A stretch of 40,595 nucleotides of DNA from Micromonospora tarensis (GCF_016803395.1 NZ_JAEVHL010000031.1:1-40595), one strand, 5' to 3'; shown: positions 26,185 through 34,779, counted from the first letter of the stretch. Translations and numbers: made by a program. The notes: generated from the letters alone by a model not told the origin.

Positions 26185-27198
26185 ATGCGGATCCTCATTC
26201 TCGGTGGTACCCAGTTCCTCGGCCGGGCGCTGGCCCGGCTCGCCGTCGCGCAGGGCCACGACGTGACCTGTGCGGCCCGGGGAGTGTCCGGCGTCGTGCC
26301 GGCCGGGGCCCGGTTCGTCAGGGTGGACCGGGACGACCCGGCGGCGCTCGGGTCACTCGCCGGCGCGGGCTTCGAGGCGGTGGTCGACGTGACCCGCCAG
26401 ATCAGCCACGCCCGGTACGCGCTCGCCGCGCTCGCCGACCACGTCGGCCACTGGTCGTTCGTGTCCACCATCTCGGTGTACGCCGAGCACGCCACCCCGG
26501 GTCGGTCCACCGCGAACACGCCGTTGTTGGCGCCGGCTCCGTCGGACGTGGACGGCCCGGTCGGTCCGGAGCACCGCTGGTACGGCGGGTGCAAGGTCAG
26601 CATCGAGCGGCTGGTACGGGAACGGATGGGCGTGGATCGATCGTTCCTCTGCCGGGCGGGCCTGATCGTCGGCGCGGAGGACCCGAGCGACCGTTTCCCG
26701 TACTGGGTGCGGCGGCTGTCGGCCGGCGGGGAGGTGCTGGCGCCAGGGAAGCCGACCGACCGGGTGCAGTTCGTGGACGTCGAGGATCTGGCCGGCTGGT
26801 TGCTGCACGCCGCCGACACCCGTCTCAGCGGCACGTACGACGGCACCGGGCCGGCGATGTCCCGTGCCGAGATGATGGCCGGGGTGGCCGCCGGGCTGGG
26901 CGTCGATCCGCGCCTCACCTGGGTCGACCAGGATTTCCTGCTGTCCCACGAGGTGCGCGAGTGGTCGGGGGAGCGGGCGCTGCCGCTCTGGGTGAGCTTG
27001 CCGGAGTCCGCTGGCCTGATGGACCGAGACGCTTCCGAGGCGCTGGCGGCCGGGCTGGTCATCCGTCCGTTACCCGACACCGTTCGGGCGACCGCGTCCT
27101 GGATGGCAGCGCACCCGGCGGCCGTCCGGCAGGGTGGACTCGACCCGGCGGATGAGGCGGAGATCCTGCGGAAGTGGCACGCTGTGCGGGACCGGTGA
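26185..27198 (+). CDS. NAD-dependent epimerase/dehydratase family protein
   Basis: 337 residues. The ATG at 26185 begins directly with the dinucleotide-binding strand and loop (MRILILGGTQFLGRALARL). FVSTISVYAEH carries the catalytic Ser/Thr region, and WYGGCKVSIERLV is the Tyr-x3-Lys motif, so this is an extended SDR. The C-terminal part (DRVQFVDVEDLAGWLLHAAD, GTYDGTGPAMSRAEMMAGVA) is the substrate-binding region. It resembles reductases of the epimerase group seen next to actinobacterial sugar genes; the substrate is not readable. The longer frame from 26119 is rejected because it overlaps palindromes and has no ribosome site. Confidence 0.87.
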   Translation: MRILILGGTQFLGRALARLAVAQGHDVTCAARGVSGVVPAGARFVRVDRDDPAALGSLAGAGFEAVVDVTRQISHARYALAALADHVGHWSFVSTISVYAEHATPGRSTANTPLLAPAPSDVDGPVGPEHRWYGGCKVSIERLVRERMGVDRSFLCRAGLIVGAEDPSDRFPYWVRRLSAGGEVLAPGKPTDRVQFVDVEDLAGWLLHAADTRLSGTYDGTGPAMSRAEMMAGVAAGLGVDPRLTWVDQDFLLSHEVREWSGERALPLWVSLPESAGLMDRDASEALAAGLVIRPLPDTVRATASWMAAHPAAVRQGGLDPADEAEILRKWHAVRDR

Positions 27199-27237
27199 TC
27201 CCGGCACAGACACTTTTCCCACCCAGGGCAGTCATAG

Positions 27238-27271
27238 TTGACGCTCACGCTTGGTGAAAGTAAGTTTCACC
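27238..27271 (+). promoter_or_regulatory. Promoter and overlapping operator of the RpiR-type regulator
   Basis: TTGACG (27238-27243), a 17-nt spacer and TAAGTT (27261-27266) form the promoter. The -10 ends 6 nt before the GTG at 27273, so the mRNA is probably leaderless. A perfect 7-bp dyad with a 5-nt spacer, GGTGAAA-GTAAG-TTTCACC (27253-27271), covers the -10 and start site. Autoregulation by the encoded RpiR protein is inferred. Confidence 0.75.
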
Positions 27272-27272
27272 C

Positions 27273-28187
27273 GTGGCGAAGAGTCCGAAGATTTCTGCGA
27301 GTCATGAGCCCGGTGGGCTGATCGTCCACATCAGTGGGCTCCTGCCGTCGCTGTCGCCCGCCGAGCAGCGGGTTGCCCGGCTGGTCGTGTCCGATCCGGC
27401 CGCCGCCGCCCGGCGGACCATCACCGACCTCGCCACCGCAGCCGAGACATCGGAGGCGACCGTCATCCGGTTCTGCCGTTCGGTGGGCATGGACGGTTAC
27501 CCCCAGCTGCGCATCCGGCTCGCCGCCGAGGCCGCCCGCCGGATCGAGCCGCCGGACGCCCGGGTGGTCGGCGGTGACATCCCGCCCGGCGCCGACCTCG
27601 CCCAGATCATCGCCACCATCGCGTTCAACGATGCCCGCGCGGTCGAGGAGACCGCCGAACAGCTCGACCCCGCCGTGTGCGAGCAGGTGGTCGAGGCGAT
27701 CAGCGGCGCCGGACGGATCGACATCTACGGCGCCGGCGCCAGCGGGTTCGTCGCCTCGGACTTCCAGCAGAAGCTGCACCGCATCGGCCGGATCGCCTTC
27801 TACTTCCCCGACGTGCACACCGCGCTGACCTCGGCCGCCCTCCTCGGTCGGGGCGACGTGGCGATCGGCATCTCGCACACCGGCACCACCTCCGACGTGA
27901 TCGAGGTGCTGGAACAGGCCCGTACCCGCGGCGCCGCGACAGTGGCACTCACCAACTTCCCCCGGTCGCCCATCGCCGACGTGGCGGACTTCGTGCTGAC
28001 CACGGCAGCCCGGGAGACCACCTACCGCTCCGGCGCGACGGCCAGCCGGCTGGCCCAGCTCACCGTGGTCGACTGCCTCTTCGTCGGGGTGGCCGCCCGC
28101 AACCGGGCCCGGGCTCGCAAGGCCCTCGAGGCGACCGCCGAGGCGGTCCAGTCGCACCGGGTGGGTGCCAACCGGAGGCGGGCATGA
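27273..28187 (+). CDS. MurR/RpiR-family transcriptional regulator
   Basis: 304 residues. The N-terminal RpiR helix-turn-helix reads LSPAEQRVARLVVSDPAAAA, ITDLATAAETSEATVIRFCRSVGMDGYPQLRIRLA. The C-terminal SIS phosphosugar-binding domain contains IDIYGAGASGFVASDFQQKL, VAIGISHTGTTSDVIEVLEQ and VALTNFPRSPIADVADFVL. The GTG start lies one base after a perfect operator-like dyad. murQ overlaps its stop (ATGA), so the regulator probably senses N-acetylmuramic acid 6-phosphate and controls peptidoglycan recycling. No PTS or transporter gene for MurNAc is adjacent. Confidence 0.92.
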   Translation: MAKSPKISASHEPGGLIVHISGLLPSLSPAEQRVARLVVSDPAAAARRTITDLATAAETSEATVIRFCRSVGMDGYPQLRIRLAAEAARRIEPPDARVVGGDIPPGADLAQIIATIAFNDARAVEETAEQLDPAVCEQVVEAISGAGRIDIYGAGASGFVASDFQQKLHRIGRIAFYFPDVHTALTSAALLGRGDVAIGISHTGTTSDVIEVLEQARTRGAATVALTNFPRSPIADVADFVLTTAARETTYRSGATASRLAQLTVVDCLFVGVAARNRARARKALEATAEAVQSHRVGANRRRA

Positions 28188-29124
28188 CGGCCGGTGCGGA
28201 CCTGCCCGCACCGCCCGCCCGCCCGACGGTCCGGGTCGGCGCCCCCACCGAACGGCGAAACCCGCTCAGCGTCGACCTCGATTTGATGTCGACCCGGGAC
28301 GTGCTCACCGTGATCAACGAGGCGGACCGGCGGGTGCCGGCGCAGTCGCCGCGGTGCTCGACGAGATCGCCACGACCGTCGACCTGGCGGTCGCCGCGCT
28401 ACGCGGTGGTCACCGGGTGCACTACTTCGGCGCGGGCACCTCCGGTCGGCTGGGCGTGCTCGACGCGGCCGAGCTGGCCCCCACCTTCAACTCGCCCCGG
28501 CACTGGTTCTGCGCCCACCTCGCCGGCGGCCCGGACGCCATGTGGCGGGCCGTGGAGGACGCCGAGGACGACGACCGGGGCGGCGCGGTCGAGGCGGCCA
28601 GTTGTGTACGTGCCGGGGACCTGGTGGTGGGTCTGGCCGCCAGCGGGCGCACGCCGTACGTCCTCGGGGCGCTTGCCGCAGCCCGCGCCACGGACGCTTC
28701 GACAGTGCTGCTCTGCGCCAATCCGGAGGCGGAGGCCGCCCGGTCGGTCGACGTGTTCATCGGGGTGGACACCGGACCCGAGGTGGTCACCGGGTCGACC
28801 CGGATGAAGGCGGGCACCGCGCAGAAGTTGGTGCTCAACACGTTCTCGACCGCCGTCATGGTGCGACTGGGTCGGGTCTACTCGAACCTCATGATCGATA
28901 TGGTGGCCACCAACGCCAAACTCCGCGGCCGAATGATCTCGATTCTGATCGAGGCCACGGGCTGTTCGGAGGAGATCTCCCAGCGGGCCCTCACCGAGGC
29001 CGACGGCGACCTGAAAACGGCCCTGGTCTCCCTGGTCTCGGGCGCCGAGATCGACGCCGCCCGGGCCGCGCTGGCCCGCTCGGCCGATCAGGTCCGCGGC
29101 GCCCTCGCCCTGCTCGCCTCCTAG
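28184..29124 (+). pseudogene. murQ: N-acetylmuramic acid 6-phosphate etherase, frameshifted
   Basis: Repair gives 313 residues. MurQ cleaves the lactyl ether of MurNAc 6-phosphate to give GlcNAc 6-phosphate and D-lactate in cell wall recycling. The first frame reads VRVGAPTERRNPLSVDLDLM and STRDVLTVINEADRRVPA. At about 28341 an extra G (GCGGCA in place of GCGCA) joins it to AVAAVLDEIATTVDLAVAAL, then the SIS-domain motifs: HYFGAGTSGRLGVLDAAE, the acidic VEDAEDD, GDLVVGLAASGRTPYV and PEVVTGSTRMKAGTAQKLVL. Everything needed is present apart from the one lesion. The ATG overlaps the RpiR stop, with GGAGGCGG upstream. Confidence 0.9.
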
Positions 29125-29539
29125 CCCCCGACCGGGCGGGAAGCGAACGGCCCTCCGGATTGTTCGTTCGGCCGGGGGGTAATAACACCCAGTGGATGAA
29201 CCGACCGGTTCCCCGGTGCGTATCTGGCAGTGACCAGGATCGCAGCCGGGTGGTGACCCGGGTCGCTGTGCCCCCACGGCGGGCGGTGTTGCCATGGTGC
29301 GGTAACCCGTACGTGGTGCCCAGTGGCGAGCCACCCGACGGGGTGCTGACAGCAAACATGGATCGTGCTCTCAGCTACTACTCAGGCATTCGTGACACTT
29401 TCGACTCACGACATGGAATCCCCGACACGTCTCATCTGTTGTGTAGGTGTCAGCACCGGTGGGCACAGCAGAAGTTACCAGGGGCTGACGGACGTGGGGA
29501 ATGGCAAGGAACCGGGCAACCGGCGCGAGCGAGGGGACC
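29125..29539. other. Intergenic region upstream of the sigma factor gene
   Basis: 415 nt with lower GC content around 29385-29470. No supported ORF: the antisense and sense frames here lack GC-rich third positions. TAGGTG near 29443 could be a -10 for the sigma gene. The sequence 29501-29539 is open in frame with the sigma gene but uses rare codons. Confidence 0.5.
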
Positions 29540-30490
29540 GTGGGCAACGTGGACAAGAACATCGGCATGCGAACCGACGAGGTTGCCGAGGAGCGCGACC
29601 TGGTCGGCGTCTACCTGCACGAGATCTCCCGGACGCCACTGCTGGACGCCGCCAAGGAGGTCGATCTCTCCAAGGCGATCGAGGCCGGCCTCTACGCTGA
29701 GCACCTGCTCGGTGAGGAAGCCGTCCCCGCCGGTGTCGACCGGGCTGACCTGGAGTGGCTGGTCGTCGAGGGGGAGCGGGCGAAGGACCTCTTCATCCGC
29801 GCCAACCTGCGACTGGTCGTCTCGATCGCCCGACGCTACGTACGCTCGGGCATGCCCATGCTGGATCTGATCCAGGAGGGCAACACCGGCCTGGTCCGGG
29901 CGGTCGAGAAGTTCGACTACGAGCGTGGTTACAAGTTCTCCACCTACGCCACCTGGTGGATCCGTCAGGCGATCAGCCGGGCGATCGCCCAGCAGGAGCG
30001 CACCGTGCGACTGCCGGTGCACCTGGTGGAGGACGTCAACCGGATGCGCAACGTGGCCCGGCAGTTGACCCGTGAGCTGGGCAGCGACCCGGAGCCGGAG
30101 CAGATCGCCGCCGCCCTGGGCGTCACCGTCGAGCGGGTGAACGAGCTGCGCCGCTGGTCGCAGGACACCGTTTCGCTGGACACCCCGGTGGGCGACGACG
30201 GCGACACGAACCTGGGCGACCTGGTCGCCGACAGCGACGCACCGTCGCCGGAGGACATCGTCCTCAGCGGCCTGGAGCGGCAGCGCATCGAAGGGCTGCT
30301 CAACCACCTCGACGACCGGTCCGCCGGCATCATGCGGGCCCGCTACGGGCTGGAGGACGGTCGGGAGCACTCGCTCACCGAGGTCGCGTCCCGGTTCTCG
30401 CTGTCCCGCGAGCGGATCCGGCAGCTGGAGATCCAGGCTCTCGGCCGGCTGCGCGAGCTGGCCCGGGCAGAGGGTCTACAGGCAGCCTGA
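29540..30490 (+). CDS. Group 2 RNA polymerase sigma factor (SigB/HrdD-like)
   Basis: 316 residues from GTG 29540. Region 1.2 is VGVYLHEISRTPLLDAAKEVDL, region 2 is LFIRANLRLVVSIARRYVRSGMPMLDLIQEGN (core binding) and FSTYATWWIRQAISRAIAQ (-10 recognition and melting), region 3 is PEQIAAALGVTVERVNELRR and region 4 is HSLTEVASRFSLSRERIRQLEIQALGRLR (-35 recognition). The long N-terminal domain of a principal sigma factor is missing, so this is a non-essential principal-like sigma factor. The GTG has GAGGGGACC in front. An ATG at 29501 would add 13 residues, but those codons (GCA, AGG, GCA) are atypical and the site has no proper spacing. Its promoters should resemble the TTGACA/TANNNT type. Confidence 0.92.
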   Translation: MGNVDKNIGMRTDEVAEERDLVGVYLHEISRTPLLDAAKEVDLSKAIEAGLYAEHLLGEEAVPAGVDRADLEWLVVEGERAKDLFIRANLRLVVSIARRYVRSGMPMLDLIQEGNTGLVRAVEKFDYERGYKFSTYATWWIRQAISRAIAQQERTVRLPVHLVEDVNRMRNVARQLTRELGSDPEPEQIAAALGVTVERVNELRRWSQDTVSLDTPVGDDGDTNLGDLVADSDAPSPEDIVLSGLERQRIEGLLNHLDDRSAGIMRARYGLEDGREHSLTEVASRFSLSRERIRQLEIQALGRLRELARAEGLQAA

Positions 30491-30507
30491 CCTGGTAGTA
30501 ATGACGG

Positions 30508-30545
30508 CGAACGGCCGGCGTCCGATGAGGGGACGCCGGCGTTCG
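30508..30545. terminator. Bidirectional terminator between sigma factor and NlpC/P60 genes
   Basis: CGAACGGCCGGCGTCC (30508-30523) and GGGACGCCGGCGTTCG (30530-30545) form a 15-bp stem with one bulged G and a loop of about 6 nt. It lies between the converging stops at 30490 and 30561. Confidence 0.75.
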
Positions 30546-30560
30546 CGTCATTGGTCGCGG

Positions 30561-31538
30561 CTAGCGGACCCGACCGTAGCCCTGGATGGGCATCATGTTC
30601 ATGCCGCGCTTGAGCACGTTGCGACCGGCGCTGGGTGCGTCGATCACCTGACCGTTGCCCACGTAGAGGGCGACGTGCCCGAGCCCGCTGTAGAAGACCA
30701 GATCCCCGGGGCTCAGGTCGCCCCGCCCGATGTGGGCGACCGCACTCCACTGCATCCGCGTGTTGTGCGGCAGCGACTTGCCGGCTGCCCGCCACGCCGC
30801 CGAGGTCAGCCCGGAACAGTCGTAGCTGTTCGGCCCGTCGCTCGCCCACTGGTACGGCTTGCCCAGCGCGCCGAACGCGTAGCGCACCGCCGTGCCGGCA
30901 GCTCCGGCCACCGCCGGCACGTTCTTGGCCTCGGCCGCACTGGCCTTCGGCTCGGGTCGCTCGGTGGCGGCACCGTACGCCTGCCGGCGTAGCTCGTACA
31001 GCTTGGCCAGGTCCTGCTCGATCTGCTTCTTGCCGGCGGCGAGCTGCCGGGCCTGCGCGGCCTGCCGGGCCAGGGTGGCGTCCAGGCGGGTCTTCTCGTC
31101 GAGCAGTCGCTGCTGGTCGGCGGTGAAGCCGGAGATGCGCTCCTGCCGCTGACGGGTCAACTGTTCCAGCGTGCCGAGCCGGTCCAGCAGCGCGGACGAG
31201 CCGCCCGGACGCAGCAGGGCGTCCGCGGTGCGCAGACCGCCGCTCTTGTACGCGGTGGCGGCCAACTCGGCCACGTCGGCCCGGCTCTGCTCGACCTGCT
31301 CTTCCAGTGGGCCGATGCGGGTCTGTAATCGGCCCACCGCGGCCTCGTTGGTCTTGATCTCCTCACGGAGCTTGTTGTACGACTCGACGACCCGCTCCAG
31401 CTCAGCCGAGGACGTCTCGATCCGACTGGTCAGCTCGGCGGGGGACGGCTCGGCGTGAGCCACCGCCGCCGGGACGATCAGCGCCGCCGACATGCCGGCC
31501 AGCGCCATGGTGCGCAGCAGGTTTCTCAGGGATGACAA
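30561..31538 (-). CDS. Secreted NlpC/P60 peptidoglycan hydrolase with coiled coil (RipA-like)
   Basis: 325 residues from a TTG at 31538. The start LSSLRNLLRTMALAGMSAAL gives a proper signal peptide with Arg residues, cleaved after AVAHA; ATG 31508 would leave no charged region. Residues about 30-200 are a long coiled coil (heptad-rich SSAELERVVESYNKLREEIK, RLQTRIGPLEEQVEQSRADV). The C-terminal NlpC/P60 domain has the catalytic Cys in YDCSGLTSAAWRAAG, His in GLGHVALYVGNG and the third polar residue after it. The domain cleaves gamma-D-glutamyl-diamino acid bonds, typically in cell separation. The TTG is preceded by GGGAGAGGGG. A -10 TAGGTT is at 31647-31642. Confidence 0.9.
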   Translation of the reverse strand: MSSLRNLLRTMALAGMSAALIVPAAVAHAEPSPAELTSRIETSSAELERVVESYNKLREEIKTNEAAVGRLQTRIGPLEEQVEQSRADVAELAATAYKSGGLRTADALLRPGGSSALLDRLGTLEQLTRQRQERISGFTADQQRLLDEKTRLDATLARQAAQARQLAAGKKQIEQDLAKLYELRRQAYGAATERPEPKASAAEAKNVPAVAGAAGTAVRYAFGALGKPYQWASDGPNSYDCSGLTSAAWRAAGKSLPHNTRMQWSAVAHIGRGDLSPGDLVFYSGLGHVALYVGNGQVIDAPSAGRNVLKRGMNMMPIQGYGRVR

Positions 31539-32037
31539 GAGCGGAAAGCCCCTCTCCCACGGCCGTCGGGGCTGCTGACGCCCTCGGCGACACCGGCCGG
31601 GGCCATCCGGGCGGACGGCGCTGGGCCGGACCGGCCTGCCCAACCTAACCCGGGACGGATGTCGCTCGCAGTTGAAGCAGCGGCGAAAGTTGGCAGAGTT
31701 GCCCGGCGTGCCGCTGGGTTCGGTGGCGTCATCGTGGCGGATGACGCCTGCGGTGCTGCCGGTTTGCGGTTATGACCTCCGTTCTGACGGATATGCGACT
31801 TTCGTCGTTCCGGGCGTATGCCGCCGGATGACTGGGTGCCATAACCGATAAAACCTGAAATGGATGCTGTTTCTCGGCGATGTCTCTCGGGCGGGGGAGC
31901 TGTCGAGAGTCGGCAAATGCCCAGGTCGACTGGGAGTGCCACAACACAATGAGGACGGAGCCGGGAATCCCGTCGACTGATAGCGATGCCAGCCACCGGC
32001 GTGATCGCTCGGCCGACCGTCCCCCGCGGGAGGAACC
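31539..32037. other. Divergent intergenic region between NlpC/P60 and DUF6232 genes
   Basis: About 500 nt. TAGGTT on the minus strand (31642-31647) is a likely -10 for the NlpC/P60 gene, giving a leader of about 100 nt. An 8-bp inverted pair CGGTTATG (31767-31774) and CATAACCG (31840-31847) flanks an A/T-richer stretch. No gene is supported. The leader was checked by eye for a c-di-AMP riboswitch, often found before such hydrolases, and no convincing match was seen. Confidence 0.5.
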
Positions 32038-32559
32038 GTGGATCGTGAAGGCGCAAAGACGCGACGGCCGCGAACAGTGCCGGGTGCCCGAACGACCCTG
32101 CTGTACGCACGGCCCGGCATCATCGTGACCGTCGACCGGTTCACCGTCGGCTCGATCAGCTACCGGGTCGCCGAGCTGACCCATCTGCGTACCACCCGGG
32201 GCCCGCACGACCGGATCGCCGTCCGAGCCGTCGTCATCACCGCCAGCATGCTCGGCGGGGTCGCGCTGCTCCTCGGCTTCACCGGTGGCCTGCAACACCT
32301 CACCGCCGGGGCGTACCTCATCCTCGGCGCGGTGTTCCTGCTGCCGGCCGCGCTCGCCCTGGTGGGCGATCGCTGGCGTCCACCACCGTACGAGCTGTGG
32401 GGGTGGTACCGGGGAACGGAGGCGCTGCTGTTCAGTGCCGACGACGAGCGGCAGTTCGGCCAGGTCACCCGGGCGCTGCTGCGGGCCCGGGAGGTCAACC
32501 GCTACGGGGGCTGGGTCGACCCGCTCGCCTCGACCGACCCGTGGCGACCCAACCGCTGA
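32038..32559 (+). CDS. DUF6232-family protein
   Basis: 173 residues from GTG 32038 with GGAGGA upstream. The N-terminal part has the pattern VTVDRFTVGSISYRVAELTHL, seen in this family. Two adjacent membrane segments follow (AVVITASMLGGVALLLGFTG and AYLILGAVFLLPAALALVG), then a cytoplasmic part (PPPYELWGWYRGTEALLFSA, DERQFGQVTRALLRARE). The layout of a beta-rich N-terminal region, a hairpin membrane anchor and a polar tail matches small actinobacterial proteins of unknown function. It has no operon partner here. The family call is from memory of the pattern. Confidence 0.8.
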   Translation: MDREGAKTRRPRTVPGARTTLLYARPGIIVTVDRFTVGSISYRVAELTHLRTTRGPHDRIAVRAVVITASMLGGVALLLGFTGGLQHLTAGAYLILGAVFLLPAALALVGDRWRPPPYELWGWYRGTEALLFSADDERQFGQVTRALLRAREVNRYGGWVDPLASTDPWRPNR

Positions 32560-32604
32560 CCCCCCGACGGTGGGCGGCGTCAGGTGGCGTCGGTCGGCCG
32601 GGGT

Positions 32605-32934
32605 TCAGCGAGCGACCGGTTCCGGAGCGCGCTCCTGCCGCGGCGCGGCCAGCCAGGCGCTGACCCGGCGCTCGGCGTAGAAGGAGACGAACGGCACGGT
32701 GCCGGCCAGCATCACCAGCAGCATCCGCTTCAGCGGCCAGTCGGCACGGCGGCTCAGGTCGAACGCGGCCACCAGGTAGATCATGTAGAGGAAGCCGTGC
32801 GCCGGGCCCACCGTCTCCACCACGACCGGGTTGTCGAACGCGTACTTCAGCGGCATGCCGATCACGACCAGCAGGATCAGCACCACGCCCACGATCCAGG
32901 CGATCACGCGGTAGCGGGTAAGGGCAGCGCCCAC
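32605..32934 (-). CDS. DUF3817 integral membrane protein
   Basis: 109 residues. It starts VGAALTRYRVIAWIVGVVLI, contains the conserved PAHGFLYMIYLVAAFDLS and ADWPLKRMLLVMLAGTVPFVSFYAERRV; three or four membrane segments. The GTG at 32934 is preceded by GGAAGGA and fits the usual start of the family. The frame is open to a GTG at 32976, overlapping the upstream gene, but those codons (ACT, GCT, GGA) are atypical. It is the second gene of a two-gene minus-strand unit. Function unknown. Confidence 0.85.
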   Translation of the reverse strand: MGAALTRYRVIAWIVGVVLILLVVIGMPLKYAFDNPVVVETVGPAHGFLYMIYLVAAFDLSRRADWPLKRMLLVMLAGTVPFVSFYAERRVSAWLAAPRQERAPEPVAR

Positions 32935-32959
32935 CTTCGTCCGTCCTTCCGAACCCGGC

Positions 32960-33382
32960 TCAGCCGGGATAGTCACCGGGCCGGGCGCCCGGATTGGCGT
33001 TCAACCATGACAGGTAGCGGTTGTAGGCGGCCAGGTCGGTGTCCTCGACGACGTCGCCGGTGGCCGGCACCCGGGACACCCGCACCGGTCGGCGGACGGC
33101 CGGTCGGGACCCGGCGCCGACCGGCGGCACCGGCTCGACTGTCGGCTCCGGCGACGGCGCGTCGGCCTCCGCCGTCCGGCGGCGGGCGAACTTCACCTCG
33201 CGCCACCAGACGTAGACCACGAAGCCCGCGAAGATCGGCCACTCGACCGCGTACCCCCAGCTCAGGCTGTTGCCGGCGGTGGCCCGGCTGATCTGCCACC
33301 AGCCCAGCCCGAGGAAGCCCACGACCAGCACGACCATGGCCACGTGACGCGCGATCCACGCCGGGGTCCAGAGCCGCCTCAT
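32960..33382 (-). CDS. Small membrane protein, function unknown
   Basis: 140 residues. One or two N-terminal membrane segments ([37 protein letters not shown]) are followed by a basic, Pro-rich cytoplasmic region and a C-terminal motif ([17 protein letters not shown]). This two-part arrangement next to a DUF3817 gene is common in actinobacteria; SURF1-like proteins share the FLGLGWWQ pattern at the first helix, but the rest of that family is absent. The ATG at 33382 is preferred to a longer frame that has no ribosome site. Confidence 0.78.
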   Translation of the reverse strand: MRRLWTPAWIARHVAMVVLVVGFLGLGWWQISRATAGNSLSWGYAVEWPIFAGFVVYVWWREVKFARRRTAEADAPSPEPTVEPVPPVGAGSRPAVRRPVRVSRVPATGDVVEDTDLAAYNRYLSWLNANPGARPGDYPG

Positions 33383-33449
33383 GGCATCGAGGGTACCGGG
33401 GCCACCGCCGCTCTCCGACACCGTGTCGTAGGTGTCTCTGGTCGAGATG

Positions 33450-33474
33450 GTTTGGCGTCAGCACGCCTGGGCAT
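33450..33474 (+). promoter_or_regulatory. SigB-like promoter before the DUF6158 gene
   Basis: GTTT (33450-33453), a 15-nt spacer and GGGCAT (33469-33474) fit the actinobacterial stress-sigma consensus (GTTT-N14-16-GGGTAT) at 9 of 10 positions. It lies 41 nt before the DUF6158 start. A stress role for that gene is inferred only from this match. Confidence 0.5.
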
Positions 33475-33515
33475 TCATCTAGACGCCAGCCCAAACGAGA
33501 TCAATGGGGGCGATC

Positions 33516-33851
33516 ATGACCGGATCGGTACGCGAGGACGACTTCGCGTCCAGCGGCAGCACGGAGATGAGCCCGGAGCAGCGGGTGCCCGAGTGGAGCG
33601 GCGACGAGCCCGCCGACCCGGCCGCCGCCGGCCTCGACGGTGACCTGCCCGGCATCGACCCGACGGAACTGACCGACGAGGATCTGATCCGCGAGATGCA
33701 CAGCCTGCACCGCACCCGCCTGGACACCCTGCGGCACGCGGCGGATTCCGCGCTCGCCAACCACCTGCGGCGCACGGCGGAGTTGGAGACCGAGTACCTG
33801 GCCCGCCACCCGGGTCGAGAGGTCGACCCGAGCCGCCTGCGGGACGCGTGA
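33516..33851 (+). CDS. DUF6158-family protein
   Basis: 111 residues. An acidic, disordered N-terminal half is followed by a conserved helical block: DPTELTDEDLIREMHSLHRT, RLDTLRHAADSALANHLRRT, AELETEYLARHPGREVDP. This helical pattern is the family signature. The ATG at 33516 has GGGGGCG in front; an earlier ATG at 33504 lies four codons upstream. A SigB-like promoter precedes it, and the next gene overlaps its stop by 4 nt. Its function is unknown; it is soluble and probably cytoplasmic. Confidence 0.85.
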   Translation: MTGSVREDDFASSGSTEMSPEQRVPEWSGDEPADPAAAGLDGDLPGIDPTELTDEDLIREMHSLHRTRLDTLRHAADSALANHLRRTAELETEYLARHPGREVDPSRLRDA

Positions 33852-34183
33852 TGCCGGCCCGCGCGGTGCGCGGCATGTCCGCGCCACCCGAGGTGGTCTT
33901 CAACACCGCTACCGACCCCGACCGAGCCTCGGCCTGGCTGCCGGAGCCGCTGCGCGGCGACGGCAGCCCCGCCGCCGAGATCAACGGCGAGGAGCTGCGC
34001 GCCCGCTGGAGCGGCGACGCCGACTGGTCCGCGGAGATCAAGGTGGACCCGGCGGACTCCGGCGGCGCCCGGATCCAGCTCGACCTCGCCGACGGGTCCG
34101 ATGGCGCGGACCCGGACCAGCTCGCCGACGAGGCGCTGGTCAACCTGGTCCGCGAGGTCGCGGACAACCTCCAGGCCGGCTGA
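33848..34183 (+). CDS. SRPBCC-like protein, hypothetical
   Basis: 111 residues from GTG 33848 (ATG 33851 is equally possible), overlapping the DUF6158 stop. VRGMSAPPEVVFNTATDPDR is the opening of an SRPBCC/START-like fold, where the first helix after the strand carries a cavity residue. LRARWSGDADWSAEIKVDPA and GGARIQLDLADGSDG would be beta strands and LADEALVNLVREVADNLQ the C-terminal helix. It is short for the fold. Tight overlap with the DUF6158 gene suggests co-translation. No ligand is known. Confidence 0.75.
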   Translation: MMPARAVRGMSAPPEVVFNTATDPDRASAWLPEPLRGDGSPAAEINGEELRARWSGDADWSAEIKVDPADSGGARIQLDLADGSDGADPDQLADEALVNLVREVADNLQAG

Positions 34184-34231
34184 CGCCGCCACCAACCCCA
34201 CCGTAGACATCATGACCTGGGAGGAGACCGG

Positions 34232-34771
34232 GTGACCGACACCGGCCTGCGACAGAAGGTGGCGCGGCTGCGCCGGGCGTACGCGCCGCACGAACACCGG
34301 CCGCTCGGCGGCTACCTGGTGGCGATGGGCGCCTACGCGGGAGTGGCCGGCGCGCTCGCCGGTCTGGTCAAGGCGACCGGTCGGCCGGTGCCGGAGCGTC
34401 CCGCGCCATCCGACGTGGTGCTGCTCTCCATCGCCACCCACAAACTGAGCCGGCTGCTGTCGAAGGACGCGGTGACCAGCCCGCTGCGGGCCCCGTTCAC
34501 CCGCTACGACCACCCGATCGGCAGCGGCGAGGTGATGGAGCAGGTCCGCGACTCGGGCAGCCCGACCCGGCACGCCATCGGCGAACTGCTGAGCTGCCCG
34601 TTCTGCCTGGCGGTCTGGGTGGCCACCGGGCTGACCGGCGGCCTGGTGCTCGCCCCCCGGTTGACCCGGCTGGTGGCCACCGCGCTGACGGCGGTCGCCG
34701 CGTCCGATTTCCTCCAGATGGCGTACGCGACGGCGCAGCAGGCCGCCGAGGGCAAGCACGACGACGACTGA
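34232..34771 (+). CDS. DUF1360 membrane protein
   Basis: 179 residues. LGGYLVAMGAYAGVAGALAGL is the first membrane segment, then the family core: DVVLLSIATHKLSRLLSKD, VTSPLRAPFTRYDHPIGSGE and the characteristic ELLSCPFCLAVWVATG with two Cys, followed by a last segment (LVATALTAVAASDFLQMAYA). Homologues in spore-forming bacteria are linked to the sporulation coat, but no role is known in actinobacteria. The GTG at 34232 has GGGAGGAG upstream. It follows the SRPBCC-like gene by 48 nt and ends at a strong terminator. Confidence 0.88.
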   Translation: MTDTGLRQKVARLRRAYAPHEHRPLGGYLVAMGAYAGVAGALAGLVKATGRPVPERPAPSDVVLLSIATHKLSRLLSKDAVTSPLRAPFTRYDHPIGSGEVMEQVRDSGSPTRHAIGELLSCPFCLAVWVATGLTGGLVLAPRLTRLVATALTAVAASDFLQMAYATAQQAAEGKHDDD

Positions 34772-34779
34772 CCGAACAG

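Noticed and set aside
31539..31700. c-di-AMP riboswitch before the NlpC/P60 gene
   Set aside because: Such hydrolases often carry it, but I could not find the conserved core by eye; a covariance-model search would decide.
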